Assembly: GCF_029846235.1 (NCBI RefSeq)
Contig: NZ_JARVWP010000006.1
Coordinates: 186,001 to 250,000 of the forward strand
Reading direction: 5' to 3'
Length of the DNA stretch: 64,000 nucleotides
Origin: Bradyrhizobium sp. CER78
Lineage (GTDB): Bacteria; Pseudomonadota; Alphaproteobacteria; Rhizobiales; Xanthobacteraceae
Position 1 is the stretch's first letter; the number at the start of each line of letters is the position of its first letter. A program made the position numbers and the translations under genes. Under the pieces are notes generated by a model. The model saw nothing but the letters and a program-made list of their open reading frames with translations, did not search any database and had not been told where the DNA came from. Of this stretch, positions 9,298-18,034 are shown one piece after another.

Positions 9298-10077
9298 CTA
9301 GCGCTTGCGGAGCTGGAAACCGCCGACCGCCGTCAGGATGAAGGAGCGCGGAAACAGCCGCAGCAGGAACGGCACGACCTTGATGAAGGCGCCAGGCAGC
9401 ACGGCACGCTTGTTTGCCATCAAGCCGCGATAGGCCTGGCGGGCGACCTCATCCGGCGCGACGTTGAGAATCGCGGAATCGAAGCCAGGCGCGAAGCCGG
9501 CGCGGTCCTGGAACTCGGAGGGCACGGGACCCGGGCAAACCACGGTGACGCGCACGCCCTTCGGCGCCAGCTCACAGCGCAATGCCTCGGAGAACGAGAG
9601 CACATAGGCCTTGCTGGCATAGTATACGGCCATGCCGGGGCCGGGCAGGAAGCCGGCGATCGAGCCGAGATTGAGGATACCACCGCGGTTGCGAATCAGC
9701 TGATCCGCAAAGCGCAACGTCAGGTCGGTCAGCGCGCGGATGTTGACGTTGATGATGTTGAGCTGCTCGGCACGGTCGCGCTCGATGGCGAGGCCGAACA
9801 GGCCGAAGCCGGCATTGTTGACGAGATATTCGACCTCGACCCCGGCCTCGGTCAGGGCCTGCGCGATCCGGTCGCCCGCATCGGTCTGCTGCAGGTCACA
9901 GGGGATCACGATCGGCGCCGCGGCGCCCTTGGCCCCGAGCTCGTCGGCGAGCGCCTTCAGGCGGTCGGCGCGCCGCGCCACCAGCGCCAGCCGGTGACCA
10001 TTCGATGCAAACACGCGCGCCAGTTCGGTGCCTATGCCCGCCGATGCCCCGGTTATCAGCGTCACACGCTCAGTCAC
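9298..10077 (-). CDS. Short-chain dehydrogenase/reductase
   Basis: 259 aa, classical SDR. TGASAGIGTELARVFA binds the cofactor, ARRADRL suggests NADP preference, and NNAGFGLFG follows. The catalytic set is Ser in NLGSIAGF, Tyr/Lys in YYASKAYVLSF. The C-terminus KVVPFLLRLFPRSFILTAVGGFQLRKR has a hydrophobic-basic tail, seen in SDRs that sit on membranes or lipid droplets. Substrate unknown. Confidence 0.9.
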   Translation of the reverse strand: MTERVTLITGASAGIGTELARVFASNGHRLALVARRADRLKALADELGAKGAAAPIVIPCDLQQTDAGDRIAQALTEAGVEVEYLVNNAGFGLFGLAIERDRAEQLNIINVNIRALTDLTLRFADQLIRNRGGILNLGSIAGFLPGPGMAVYYASKAYVLSFSEALRCELAPKGVRVTVVCPGPVPSEFQDRAGFAPGFDSAILNVAPDEVARQAYRGLMANKRAVLPGAFIKVVPFLLRLFPRSFILTAVGGFQLRKR

Positions 10078-10304
10078 GTTTCAAACTCTTACTGCAAATT
10101 CTAGTGAGGTCCCCAACAAGGCGACGAGAGCATAGGCATGCGGTGGGACGCAAGCCGTGTATGGGCTTGTGGACAGCGGCCGGTGCGCCGATTTCGGGAC
10201 GAAACGACCAATTTTCAGTCGGATCGCCCCCAATCGCGGCCGACATTAAAGTTTCGTCATCCGTGATGCCGGCGACGATGCTCCCGCTCGCGCGGCTGAC
10301 CGTG

Positions 10305-10808
10305 TCAGATTGCCGCGTCCGCCGTGCCCCAGGGGCCTTTCGGCAGCTCCGCCTGCTTCTCGGCGACCCGGTGCTTGAGGTCGATGCGGTCGCGTGAGGA
10401 AATGCCGAGCAGATCGGCAGCGCGCCAGACCACATTGTCCTCGAACTCGCTGACCTGGCCGTCGGCATAGACCAGCTCCCACATCATCTCGACGATGCGC
10501 AGCCGTCCCTCCTCATTCACCGAGCGCATGATCACACTGGTAAAGTGATAGAGATCCACCGCCTCGCCTTCGACGCGCATCGCGGACGCTATCAACTTGT
10601 CGGCGGTGCCGGGATCAAGCTGGAAACGGCTCTCGATCAGGCTGTGCAGCTTGCGCGTCTCGGCGGGCGTCGGCTCGCCGTCCAGCGAGACGACATGCAC
10701 CAGCAGCGCGGTGGCCGCCAGGCGATAGTCGCCGTCATCGAAGTTGCGGTCGGCCTTTGCATCGGGGGAGACGATATCGGCAATGAATTGGCGGAGTCCG
10801 TCGAGCAT
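10305..10808 (-). CDS. TerB-family protein
   Basis: 167 aa from the ATG at 10808 (MLDGLRQFIADIV). The longer ORF begins MEHDPEKCVAVF, which is the palindromic repeat at 10844 translated, so it is excluded. DDYRLAATALLVHVVSLDGEPTPAETRKLHSLIESRF and EMMWELVYADGQVSEFEDNVVWRAADLLGI fit the all-alpha TerB repeat with acidic metal-binding residues. TerB proteins occur in tellurite/stress systems and as stand-alone genes; no other ter gene is present here. Confidence 0.85.
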   Translation of the reverse strand: MLDGLRQFIADIVSPDAKADRNFDDGDYRLAATALLVHVVSLDGEPTPAETRKLHSLIESRFQLDPGTADKLIASAMRVEGEAVDLYHFTSVIMRSVNEEGRLRIVEMMWELVYADGQVSEFEDNVVWRAADLLGISSRDRIDLKHRVAEKQAELPKGPWGTADAAI

Positions 10809-10843
10809 CGCTCTCTCTGTCGAATGAAGAAGTCTTTGATCAG

Positions 10844-10892
10844 GAGCATCATCTGTCTGGAAAACCGCTACACACTTTTCCGGATCATGCTC
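10844..10892. repeat. GATC-ended palindromic repeat, copy 2
   Basis: GAGCATCATCTGTCTGGAAAACCGC paired with CTTTTCCGGATCATGCTC. It lies between the TerB gene and the cyclase, upstream of the TerB start. Confidence 0.74.
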
Positions 10893-10988
10893 CAAAATCT
10901 ATATGGCGTGGAAACAGAACCGGCGCAATCCGCGCGGGTTCCCGCTGCGGCATTACGTTTCGGCAAGCATTACATATCTGCAATATGA

Positions 10989-12398
10989 CTACGGTATCTC
11001 GTACACCACGAGCTTGTCGGCAATGCCGCGCAGTGCGGCTTCCTTCTGGATCGGCTTGATCGCCGCGCGATCGAGGATGCCCGCAACCTCCGCCGATTCC
11101 ATCACCGGCTGGGTCAGATGGATTTCCTGCGACGTCGACAGGCTCTGCACCCTGGCTGCGATATTCACGGTCTGGCCGAAATAATCCTGCCGCTCGTTCA
11201 GCGTCACCGCGAGGCACGGCCCCTCATGGATGCCGATCTTGACGACCAGATCCTCCTTGCCGCGCTCGGCGTTGAGTTCTTTCATCGCAGCCCGCATGCG
11301 CAGGCCCGCCGACAATGCGTGCTCGGGCCGGATGAAGGTCGCCATCACGGCATCGCCGATGGTCTTCACGACCGCACCGCGCTCGGAGGCGATGATCTCG
11401 AGCAGCGCGTGGAAATGCGCGCGCACCAGATCGAACGCGGCGAGATCGCCGACCCGCTCATAGAGCGCGGTCGAGCCCTTGAGATCGGTGAACAGGAAAG
11501 TCAGCGCGGTGATCTTCAGCCGCTGGTCGACGGTGAGGTTGTCGGCCTTGAACACGTCGCGGAAGGTCTGGTTCGACAGCATCCGCTTCGCGGTGAGGAT
11601 CGGCTTGCGCTTGCCGAGCAATTTGTGCAGCGGATCGCCGGCGATCCATACCGATGGCAGCACGCGAACGTCAGCGTGATTTTCCAGCGAGAGCCGCAGC
11701 GGCCCGGGCCGCATCGTCGAGGTGCCGGTCGGCGCGTGTGTCTTGTTGAACGCGATCGAGAACTGCTGACGCTCGGTGGTCGGCTCGCCCTCGATGGCAA
11801 AGAAGTGCGCCGAATGCGTCACCGGCTCGAACACGATGACGAACTGGTTGGGCAGGTTGAGCGACAGGATCGCCTTTTCACCGGGCGGCAGCTCGAGCCC
11901 TTCCAGCGTCACCTCGTTGATCAGGGTCGACACCGAACTCTCGTCGAACTCGATCCCGGAACTCCAGAACATCTGGCGGAAGTATTCCCAGATCGGCAGC
12001 GTGTTGGGATCGTGCGCGGCAATGTGCCGGACGCGCGGGCTGACGGTGAAGGCAACCTCGACCAGCTCATCGACCGAGGCCTCGTAGCCGGCCGCGCACA
12101 GCGCGCAATTGTAGTCGTCATGGCGCAGCGACTTCAGCGTCGTGTGGGCATCGAGCACGCCGCCACAGCCCGGACACAGCACGTTCCAGCTCATGTCGAA
12201 CAGGCCGAGCCGCGACGCATGAAGGAAGCCGGAGATCACCTTCTCCTGGTCGAGCCCGGTGCGCCGCGAGAAATCCAACACGTTGATGCGATTGAGCTCG
12301 CGATCATGGCCATCGGCGATCAGCTGCTGCATGGCATCGACGACGGCCGGATCGGTCGTCTGCTTGAGGACTGCGAAACTGGCCTGTGTATCGCTCAT
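10989..12398 (-). CDS. Class III adenylate/guanylate cyclase with N-terminal zinc-ribbon-like region
   Basis: 469 aa, soluble. At residues 75-101 there is a CPGC...CALC pair (likely zinc ribbon) in a DUF5939-like N-terminal region. The catalytic domain starts at about 297: FLFTDLKGST holds the first metal aspartate (D305), KTIGDAVMATF (345-355) the second aspartate and a substrate-defining Lys, and GQTVNIAARVQ the transition-state Asn/Arg. The Lys-Thr pattern favours ATP, hence cAMP production. It probably senses something through the N-terminal half. No cAMP-binding regulator is nearby. Confidence 0.88.
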   Translation of the reverse strand: MSDTQASFAVLKQTTDPAVVDAMQQLIADGHDRELNRINVLDFSRRTGLDQEKVISGFLHASRLGLFDMSWNVLCPGCGGVLDAHTTLKSLRHDDYNCALCAAGYEASVDELVEVAFTVSPRVRHIAAHDPNTLPIWEYFRQMFWSSGIEFDESSVSTLINEVTLEGLELPPGEKAILSLNLPNQFVIVFEPVTHSAHFFAIEGEPTTERQQFSIAFNKTHAPTGTSTMRPGPLRLSLENHADVRVLPSVWIAGDPLHKLLGKRKPILTAKRMLSNQTFRDVFKADNLTVDQRLKITALTFLFTDLKGSTALYERVGDLAAFDLVRAHFHALLEIIASERGAVVKTIGDAVMATFIRPEHALSAGLRMRAAMKELNAERGKEDLVVKIGIHEGPCLAVTLNERQDYFGQTVNIAARVQSLSTSQEIHLTQPVMESAEVAGILDRAAIKPIQKEAALRGIADKLVVYEIP

Positions 12399-12439
12399 GG
12401 TGAGCCCTTAAGTGAGCATTGCGACATCGCCGCGCAAGG

Positions 12440-13825
12440 TCAGCGCGGCTTGATCGTGAACACCGGAGAGCGGTTCGGCTGAGTCGTCACCACGCCGATC
12501 GGAATCACCGGATCCTTGTCGGCCAGCGCGACGCGGAACGCGCCGACGATCTTCGCGAGCGCGAGCGTCGCCTCGACCAGCGCAAAATGCGCGCCGATGC
12601 AGACCCGCGCGCCAACGCCGAACGGCAGATAGGCAAAGCGATCGGGCGGCGTTCCCGTCAGGAAACGCTGCGGCACGAACGCATTCGGGTCGCGCCACAA
12701 CTTTTCATGCCGGTGCAACAGCCACGGCGCGATCAGGATTACGTCATGCTTCCTGACCGGACGGCCCATGATGGTGTCGGGACCGCCCGCCGCACGCGCA
12801 ATCAGGAACGCCGGCGGATACAGCCGCATGGTTTCGTCGATCACCGCGCGGGTGAACTTCAACTGCTCAATGTCGAGCGTGCCATCTGCTGCCACGCTCC
12901 TGACTTCTGCTGCCAATTGTTCCTGGGTCTCGAGATCGAGCGCCAGCAGATAGAGCGCCCAGAACAGCGCGGTCGCGGTCGTCTCATGGCCGGCCAGGAT
13001 CATGGTCGCGACCTGGTCGCCGAGCTGGGCATCGGTGAAGGCCTGGCCGGTTTCAGGATCGCGCGCGGCGCCCATCAGATCGAACAGGTCGCGGGCCGGC
13101 GCGTTGTCATCCTTGCCGGCAGCGCGGCGCTCGGCCATCAGCATGCCGACGAATGCGGTCCAGCGCTTGCGGAAGCGGGCGCGCCGGAAATCCTGCGGGG
13201 TCGGCCAATTCACGGGCAATAGCAGGTCCAGCATGTGCGGCCGCGCCAACGTGTCGCCATACTCCATCACGAAGTCGCGCAGCGCGGCGCCGTGGCGATC
13301 CATGCCGAACGAGAACATGCTGCGGCCGGCAATCTCCAGCGTCATGCGCTGCATCACTTCGCGTAGATCGACCGGTCCACCGCTCGCGGTATTCAGTTTG
13401 GCGATCGTCTCGTCGACCGCCGCGATCATGTAGGGGACGAGCGTCGTCACCGCGCGCGGCGTGAATGCCGGCGCCAGCGTGCGGCGCTGATGCTTCCACG
13501 CGCGGCCCTCGGCGATCAGCAGTCCCTCGCCGAGCATCGGACGCAGCACGCGCAGGCCGGCAGGCGTGCGGTGGTAGTTCTCGTAATTGTCGACCAGCAC
13601 ATGGCGGATCGCATCCGGTGTGTTGAGGATGAAGCTCGAGTGGTTGAAGAAGCGGCCCTGGACGATGTCGTCCTCATAGGCGCGCTGGCCCCAGGTCTCG
13701 ATCGGCGAGTTGCGCATCACCCGCATCCGCTGGAACGCGCCCATGTCGGCAGGCGCGCGCGGCGGGGCCGGCGGGACCAGGGGACGCCGCGTGACCGTGA
13801 TATCGTAGACTTCGGCTATGCTCAT
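12440..13825 (-). CDS. Cytochrome P450
   Basis: 461 aa from the ATG at 13825 (MSIAEVYDITVTRRPLVPP). I-helix motif ILAGHETTATALFW, K-helix ETMRLYPP and heme-binding PFGVGARVCIGAHFAL with the thiolate cysteine at about residue 409 are all intact. It is a soluble bacterial monooxygenase; the sequence looks closest to CYP families acting on fatty or isoprenoid substrates, which is a guess. No ferredoxin or reductase gene is adjacent, so redox partners must come from elsewhere. Confidence 0.93.
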   Translation of the reverse strand: MSIAEVYDITVTRRPLVPPAPPRAPADMGAFQRMRVMRNSPIETWGQRAYEDDIVQGRFFNHSSFILNTPDAIRHVLVDNYENYHRTPAGLRVLRPMLGEGLLIAEGRAWKHQRRTLAPAFTPRAVTTLVPYMIAAVDETIAKLNTASGGPVDLREVMQRMTLEIAGRSMFSFGMDRHGAALRDFVMEYGDTLARPHMLDLLLPVNWPTPQDFRRARFRKRWTAFVGMLMAERRAAGKDDNAPARDLFDLMGAARDPETGQAFTDAQLGDQVATMILAGHETTATALFWALYLLALDLETQEQLAAEVRSVAADGTLDIEQLKFTRAVIDETMRLYPPAFLIARAAGGPDTIMGRPVRKHDVILIAPWLLHRHEKLWRDPNAFVPQRFLTGTPPDRFAYLPFGVGARVCIGAHFALVEATLALAKIVGAFRVALADKDPVIPIGVVTTQPNRSPVFTIKPR

Positions 13826-13908
13826 GGTCCTCGCTTCCTGCCTCACGCAACGGCCGATCCGGCCATGCGATCCCGGCGCCATGAAGGCACGCGGACCCTC
13901 TACCAGAC

Positions 13909-15270
13909 CTAATAAGTCAGCTCGGCGACCGCAATCCGGTTCTCGGACGCCGGCCAGGCCCGCATCACGATGCGCTCGGCGTTGAAGATCGCGGCCACCG
14001 GACGGCCGACCTCGGTGGCGGCGAGCCGCAACGTCGTCACCGCGTCCGTCGGCACGCCGGATTTGACGTCGGACGGCTCCTTGCCGTCGAACAGCACGAT
14101 ATCGCGCGGCAGCCCAAAATAACCGCGCGGCCGCGACATCAGCACGACGGCGCCTGCACCGGCATCGGCCGGCTGCATCGGCCGCGCCGCGCGCAAATGC
14201 ACGATCTCGGAAGAGCGCGGAAACGGCGAACGATAAATGTGCGTCGTCACAGCTCCCGAAGAAGTCAGCACGAACTCAAGCGGCCAGGACGGATCGACCT
14301 GCGCCGGCCCCCAGCGGCCGTCGGCGCCGGTCTGCGAGCTGTGCAGCGGGCCGCCGATGCGCTCGCCGGTCTCCGCCGACACACGATAGATATCGACCGT
14401 TGCGCCCGGCACCGGCCGGTTGGTCGGCGCGCCGCCCGGCGTGCCCGTGACGAGGCCGCTCAACCGCACCGCCGTCTCCGGCACGATCTCGATCCGCGAC
14501 GGCTCACGCCCGGCGATGAATTTGTAGATCTCGCGAAAGGCGCGCGGATGATACGCGGTCTCGCGATGATCGACCGCGCCGAGCACCAGATTGGTCGCGC
14601 CTTTCAGCGCCGGGCCCTCGGTCGTGACGTTGGTCGGCGTGCCCGGCTTGCCGATGAAGCGGCCGTCGGCTTGCGCATATTTGTCGAGACCATCGCTGCG
14701 CAAGGTCAGGAAGGCGGTGCCCGCGGTCACTTCGCTGTCGCCGTCGTTCAGCCCGCGCAGGAACGGGCCGCGCCCGTTGAACTCGTTGCCGAGGCCGTCG
14801 TCGGACGCATACACACCGTGATTGGGCGTGCCACACAGCACCGCGTGGCTGATGTCGCCGCCGCCACCGTTCTTGATGGTGTTGCGGATCGCATTGCCGC
14901 CGCGCGAATTCCCGACCAGGGCGATGCGCGCGGCGCCGCTCGTCTGCTTCAGCTCCTTGACCGCCTCGGCGAGTGCGCGGCGCTGGTCCTCGGTCGAGGA
15001 GCGGCCCGCCTGTTCGACCTGGTCGTCGGCACGTGCGAGGGGATCGATGAAATTGATCGCAGCCATGCGCTCGCGCGGCACGCCGTTGCACTCCATCCGC
15101 CACAGCGTCGTCATCCAGAGCGCGGCGTGATCGCCATTGCCGTGCACGAACAGGATCGGCGGGATGTCGCCGGCCGGCGCGGACTGGGCCAAGGCCGGGG
15201 CAGCGAGGCGGCCGGCCAGCAGGGTAAGGGCGCCGGCCCCTTGAAAAAATCTCCGCCGCGACAGCGCCAT
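13909..15270 (-). CDS. Tat-exported alpha/beta hydrolase, lipase-like
   Basis: 453 aa. The N-terminus SRRRFFQGAGALTLLAGRLAAPALA is a twin-arginine signal with an AxA cleavage site. The hydrolase core has LFVHGNGDHAALW (oxyanion region, about 40-52) and GNSRGG with the nucleophile Ser122. AVDHRETAYHP may supply the histidine. From about residue 265 two beta-rich modules follow (VTGTPGGAPTNRPVPGATVDIYR and the region after AGAVVLMSRPRGYFG). This layout recalls the two-domain Archaeoglobus-type lipases. It is likely periplasmic or secreted, with substrate an ester. Confidence 0.8.
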   Translation of the reverse strand: MALSRRRFFQGAGALTLLAGRLAAPALAQSAPAGDIPPILFVHGNGDHAALWMTTLWRMECNGVPRERMAAINFIDPLARADDQVEQAGRSSTEDQRRALAEAVKELKQTSGAARIALVGNSRGGNAIRNTIKNGGGGDISHAVLCGTPNHGVYASDDGLGNEFNGRGPFLRGLNDGDSEVTAGTAFLTLRSDGLDKYAQADGRFIGKPGTPTNVTTEGPALKGATNLVLGAVDHRETAYHPRAFREIYKFIAGREPSRIEIVPETAVRLSGLVTGTPGGAPTNRPVPGATVDIYRVSAETGERIGGPLHSSQTGADGRWGPAQVDPSWPLEFVLTSSGAVTTHIYRSPFPRSSEIVHLRAARPMQPADAGAGAVVLMSRPRGYFGLPRDIVLFDGKEPSDVKSGVPTDAVTTLRLAATEVGRPVAAIFNAERIVMRAWPASENRIAVAELTY

Positions 15271-15420
15271 TGGTCCCCTTCCCCAAGCCTTTCAGGGCTT
15301 TAGCTGTGTCCTACACCCGTAAAGGATACCGTAATCGCTGGACAGGACACGCGTTTGCCGGGCATCAGTTGATGCAGCCGGAATCATTCACAAACCATAG
15401 CAGGCCAACCGGAACCGGAT

Positions 15421-17100
15421 ATGACCGAACCGCCGAAGCGCCCAGACAGTATCACTGCACCGTTGCGGCATTCAATCTTCAGGCGGATCTGGCTCGCCAG
15501 CCTGCTCTCCAATCTCGGCATCCTGATCCAGGGCGTCGGCGCCGCCTGGGCGATGACCCAGATGAGCTCGGAGGCCGACAAGGTCGCGCTGGTGCAGACC
15601 GCGCTGATGCTGCCGGTGATGCTGATCGCGATGCCGGCCGGCGCCATCGCCGACATGCATGACCGCCGCATCGTCGCGCTGGTGTCGCTTATGATCGCGC
15701 TCTCCGGCGCCACCACACTGACGGCGCTGGCCTGGCTCAATCTGGTGACGCCGAACATCCTGCTGGCGCTGTGCTTCGTCGTCGGCAGCGGCATGGCGCT
15801 GTTCGGCCCGGCCTGGCAATCCTCGGTCAGCGAGCAGGTGCCCACGGAGACGCTGCCCGCCGCGGTCGCGCTGAACGGCATCAGCTACAACATCGCGCGC
15901 AGCTTCGGCCCGGCGATCGGCGGCATCGTGGTCGCCTCCGCCGGCGCCGTGGCGGCGTTCGCCGCCAATGCCGTGCTGTATCTGCCGCTGCTCGTCGTGC
16001 TGTTCCTGTGGAATCGCATCAGCGAGCCGTCGCGGTTGCCGCGTGAGCGGCTGAACCGGGCCATCGTCTCCGGCGTGCGCTACATCACCAATTCGCCGTC
16101 GATCAAGATCGTGCTGACCCGCACCATGGTGACCGGCATCATCGGCGGCTCGGTCTCGGCGCTGATGCCGCTGGTGGCGCGCGACCTCCTGCATGGCGGC
16201 GCGCAGACCTACGGCATCATGCTCGGCGCCTTCGGCATGGGCGCGGTGATCGGCGCACTCAACATCAGCGAGATCCGCAGCCGGCTCAGCGGCGAAGCCG
16301 CGGTGCGAACCTGCGCGCTGCTGATGGGCGTCGCGATCGCAATCGTTGCCGTGAGCAAGCAGCCTGTCATCACCGCAGCCGCACTGGTGGTGGCCGGCGC
16401 GGTGTGGATGCTGGCGATCGCGCTGTTCAATATCGGCGTGCAACTCTCGGCGCCGCGCTGGGTCGCCGGCCGTTCGCTGGCGGCCTTCCAGGCCTCGATC
16501 GCCGGTGGCATCGCGATCGGAAGCTGGTGCTGGGGCCGCATCACGGACGTCGGCGGCGTCGAGTTGGCGCTGTTGATCTCCGCCGGGTTGATGCTGCTGT
16601 CGCCGCTGCTCGGCATATGGCTCCGGATGCCGCCGGTCGGCGCGCGCAACGAGGATGCGACCGAGACCCTGGCTGATCCCGAGGTGCGGCTGCAACTGAC
16701 CGGACGCAGCGGGCCGCTAGTGGTCGAGATCGAGTACCGGGTGGCGCAGGACAATGCCCGCGCCTTCCACAATGTGATGCAGGACGTGCAGCTGAGCCGC
16801 CAGCGCAACGGCGCCTATGGCTGGTCGATCGCGCGCGACATCGCCGATCCCGAATTGTGGACCGAGCGCTATCATTGCCCGACCTGGCTCGACTTCCTGC
16901 GCCAGCGCAACCGCGCCACCCAGATCGAGCGCGAGCTGCATCAGAAGGCGGCAGCTTTCCATATCGGCGCGGAGCCGATCCGCGTGCGCCGGATGCTGGA
17001 GCGGCCGTTCGGCTCGGTACGCTGGAAGGACGAGACCCCGGACCGCGCCGCCAAGGAAGTGATCCCGGTGGTCGCGACCGCGGCGGGCAGCAGCACGTAG
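15421..17100 (+). CDS. MFS transporter fused to a C-terminal ferredoxin-like (monooxygenase-type) domain
   Basis: 559 aa. Residues 15-405 form a 10-12 helix MFS_3-type exporter (SIFRRIWLASLLSNLGILIQGVGAAW; RSFGPAIGGIVVA in the middle). After a short linker, residues 425-535 (LVVEIEYRVAQDNARAF ... GWSIARDIADPELWTERYH) are soluble and resemble an antibiotic-biosynthesis-monooxygenase/Dabb fold. This fusion is known in rhizobia and relatives, probably for drug or metabolite export, but the role of the tail is unclear. ATG at 15421. Confidence 0.87.
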   Translation: MTEPPKRPDSITAPLRHSIFRRIWLASLLSNLGILIQGVGAAWAMTQMSSEADKVALVQTALMLPVMLIAMPAGAIADMHDRRIVALVSLMIALSGATTLTALAWLNLVTPNILLALCFVVGSGMALFGPAWQSSVSEQVPTETLPAAVALNGISYNIARSFGPAIGGIVVASAGAVAAFAANAVLYLPLLVVLFLWNRISEPSRLPRERLNRAIVSGVRYITNSPSIKIVLTRTMVTGIIGGSVSALMPLVARDLLHGGAQTYGIMLGAFGMGAVIGALNISEIRSRLSGEAAVRTCALLMGVAIAIVAVSKQPVITAAALVVAGAVWMLAIALFNIGVQLSAPRWVAGRSLAAFQASIAGGIAIGSWCWGRITDVGGVELALLISAGLMLLSPLLGIWLRMPPVGARNEDATETLADPEVRLQLTGRSGPLVVEIEYRVAQDNARAFHNVMQDVQLSRQRNGAYGWSIARDIADPELWTERYHCPTWLDFLRQRNRATQIERELHQKAAAFHIGAEPIRVRRMLERPFGSVRWKDETPDRAAKEVIPVVATAAGSST

Positions 17101-17108
17101 GTGCGACT

Positions 17109-17200
17109 GTCATTCCGGGGCGCGCGAAGCGCGAACCCGGAATCCAGAAGTTATGAGCTCGAGATTCCGGGTTCATCGCTGCGCGACGCCCCGGAATGAC
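17109..17200. repeat. Palindromic repeat, GTCATTCCGGGGCG family, copy 3
   Basis: GTCATTCCGGGGCGCGCGAA at the left and GACGCCCCGGAATGAC at the right, with GAGCTCGAGATTCCGGG between. It lies between the convergent MFS and small cysteine-rich genes. Confidence 0.75.
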
Positions 17201-17211
17201 GGTTGATTCGT

Positions 17212-17427
17212 CTACTGCCCGTTATCGGTGAGCGTCTGCTGGCAGGCCTTGCTGAGGCGGCTGCGATGCTCTTTCAGGCAGGCCAGCACGACCTGATCGC
17301 CTTCGCTGAGATGGGCGCGGCAGAACCGCGAGGCATCGCGCGAACAGGCATCGCGCCCCTGCTGCTGTGCCGGGGCGGCCGACGTCAACAGAACCAGTGG
17401 AACGACGGCGAACAGAAAACGGGTCAT
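17212..17427 (-). CDS. Small secreted cysteine-rich protein A
   Basis: 71 aa. Residues 1-20 (MTRFLFAVVPLVLLTSAAPA) are a signal peptide. The mature part has four cysteines at 28, 36, 50 and 62 in the pattern C-x7-C-x13-C-x11-C, with DASRFCRAHLSEGDQV and CLKEHRSRLSKACQ. This is the GLG1-type cysteine-rich repeat found in small periplasmic proteins. It has the same pattern as the next gene and probably arose with it by duplication. Function unknown. Confidence 0.75.
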   Translation of the reverse strand: MTRFLFAVVPLVLLTSAAPAQQQGRDACSRDASRFCRAHLSEGDQVVLACLKEHRSRLSKACQQTLTDNGQ

Positions 17428-17525
17428 CTCTCAAAGCCTCTAAGGAATAGAAGGCTGGTTCTATAGCGTTTCGGGGGTGCGAAGAAGCTTGAAACGGCAG
17501 ACCCGGCCAGTTCCCACGGCGCCAA

Positions 17526-17816
17526 TCACTCCGCGGCGGCCCGGCGCTGCGCGGCGAGATCGCGATCCAGCACCACGCGGCAGCCGCTGCTCAGCTGGGA
17601 GCGATTCTTGACCATGCAGGCGGTGATCCTGGGAATGTTCGGGATCTCGGCGCTGCACAGCCGGAACGCGTCGCCCGAGCACATCTGCTGCGCCTCGGCG
17701 CTGAACGCAGAGCTCGCGGTCGGCGACAGCACGGCAATTGTGGCCGCAACGGCCAATGCTACGCCGGCTCTGCGCCCGGCACGCTCAAGATCCTGAGTCC
17801 TGAAGATGGTGATCAT
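17526..17816 (-). CDS. Small secreted cysteine-rich protein B
   Basis: 96 aa from the ATG at 17816 (MITIFRTQDLERAGRR). A hydrophobic stretch at 18-38 ending ASSAFSA looks like a signal peptide. Cysteines at 46, 54, 67 and 79 follow C-x7-C-x12-C-x11-C, matching the neighbour: CSGDAFRLCSAEIPNI then CMVKNRSQLSSGC. It lies about 100 bases upstream of protein A on the same strand. Function unknown; a structural or stress role in the envelope is only a guess. Confidence 0.75.
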   Translation of the reverse strand: MITIFRTQDLERAGRRAGVALAVAATIAVLSPTASSAFSAEAQQMCSGDAFRLCSAEIPNIPRITACMVKNRSQLSSGCRVVLDRDLAAQRRAAAE

Positions 17817-18034
17817 GATCGGCTCCCATCGGCGCCGCAAATGGCGGGGCCCTTGCTTGATAGTCCGATCCTGCACGGGAGCGAGCTGGCCGACCGTGAC
17901 GGTCGTCACGCACGGATAAGGCCCGCATTTTCTTGCCGTTCCGCCGTCTTGTTGGGACCGCGTTAAGACCTTGTTGGCATTAATGGCTCGTTACGGCTGT
18001 GGCGTATCCTTAAGTTCCGAGAGAGTGTGTAGCG

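Noticed and set aside
11118..12482. 454-codon plus-strand frame opposite the cyclase
   Set aside because: Shadow of the class III cyclase; His/Arg/Gln-rich reading typical of the complement of high-GC genes.
15472..16695. 407-codon minus-strand frame opposite the MFS fusion
   Set aside because: Shadow frame; no membrane or enzyme motifs.
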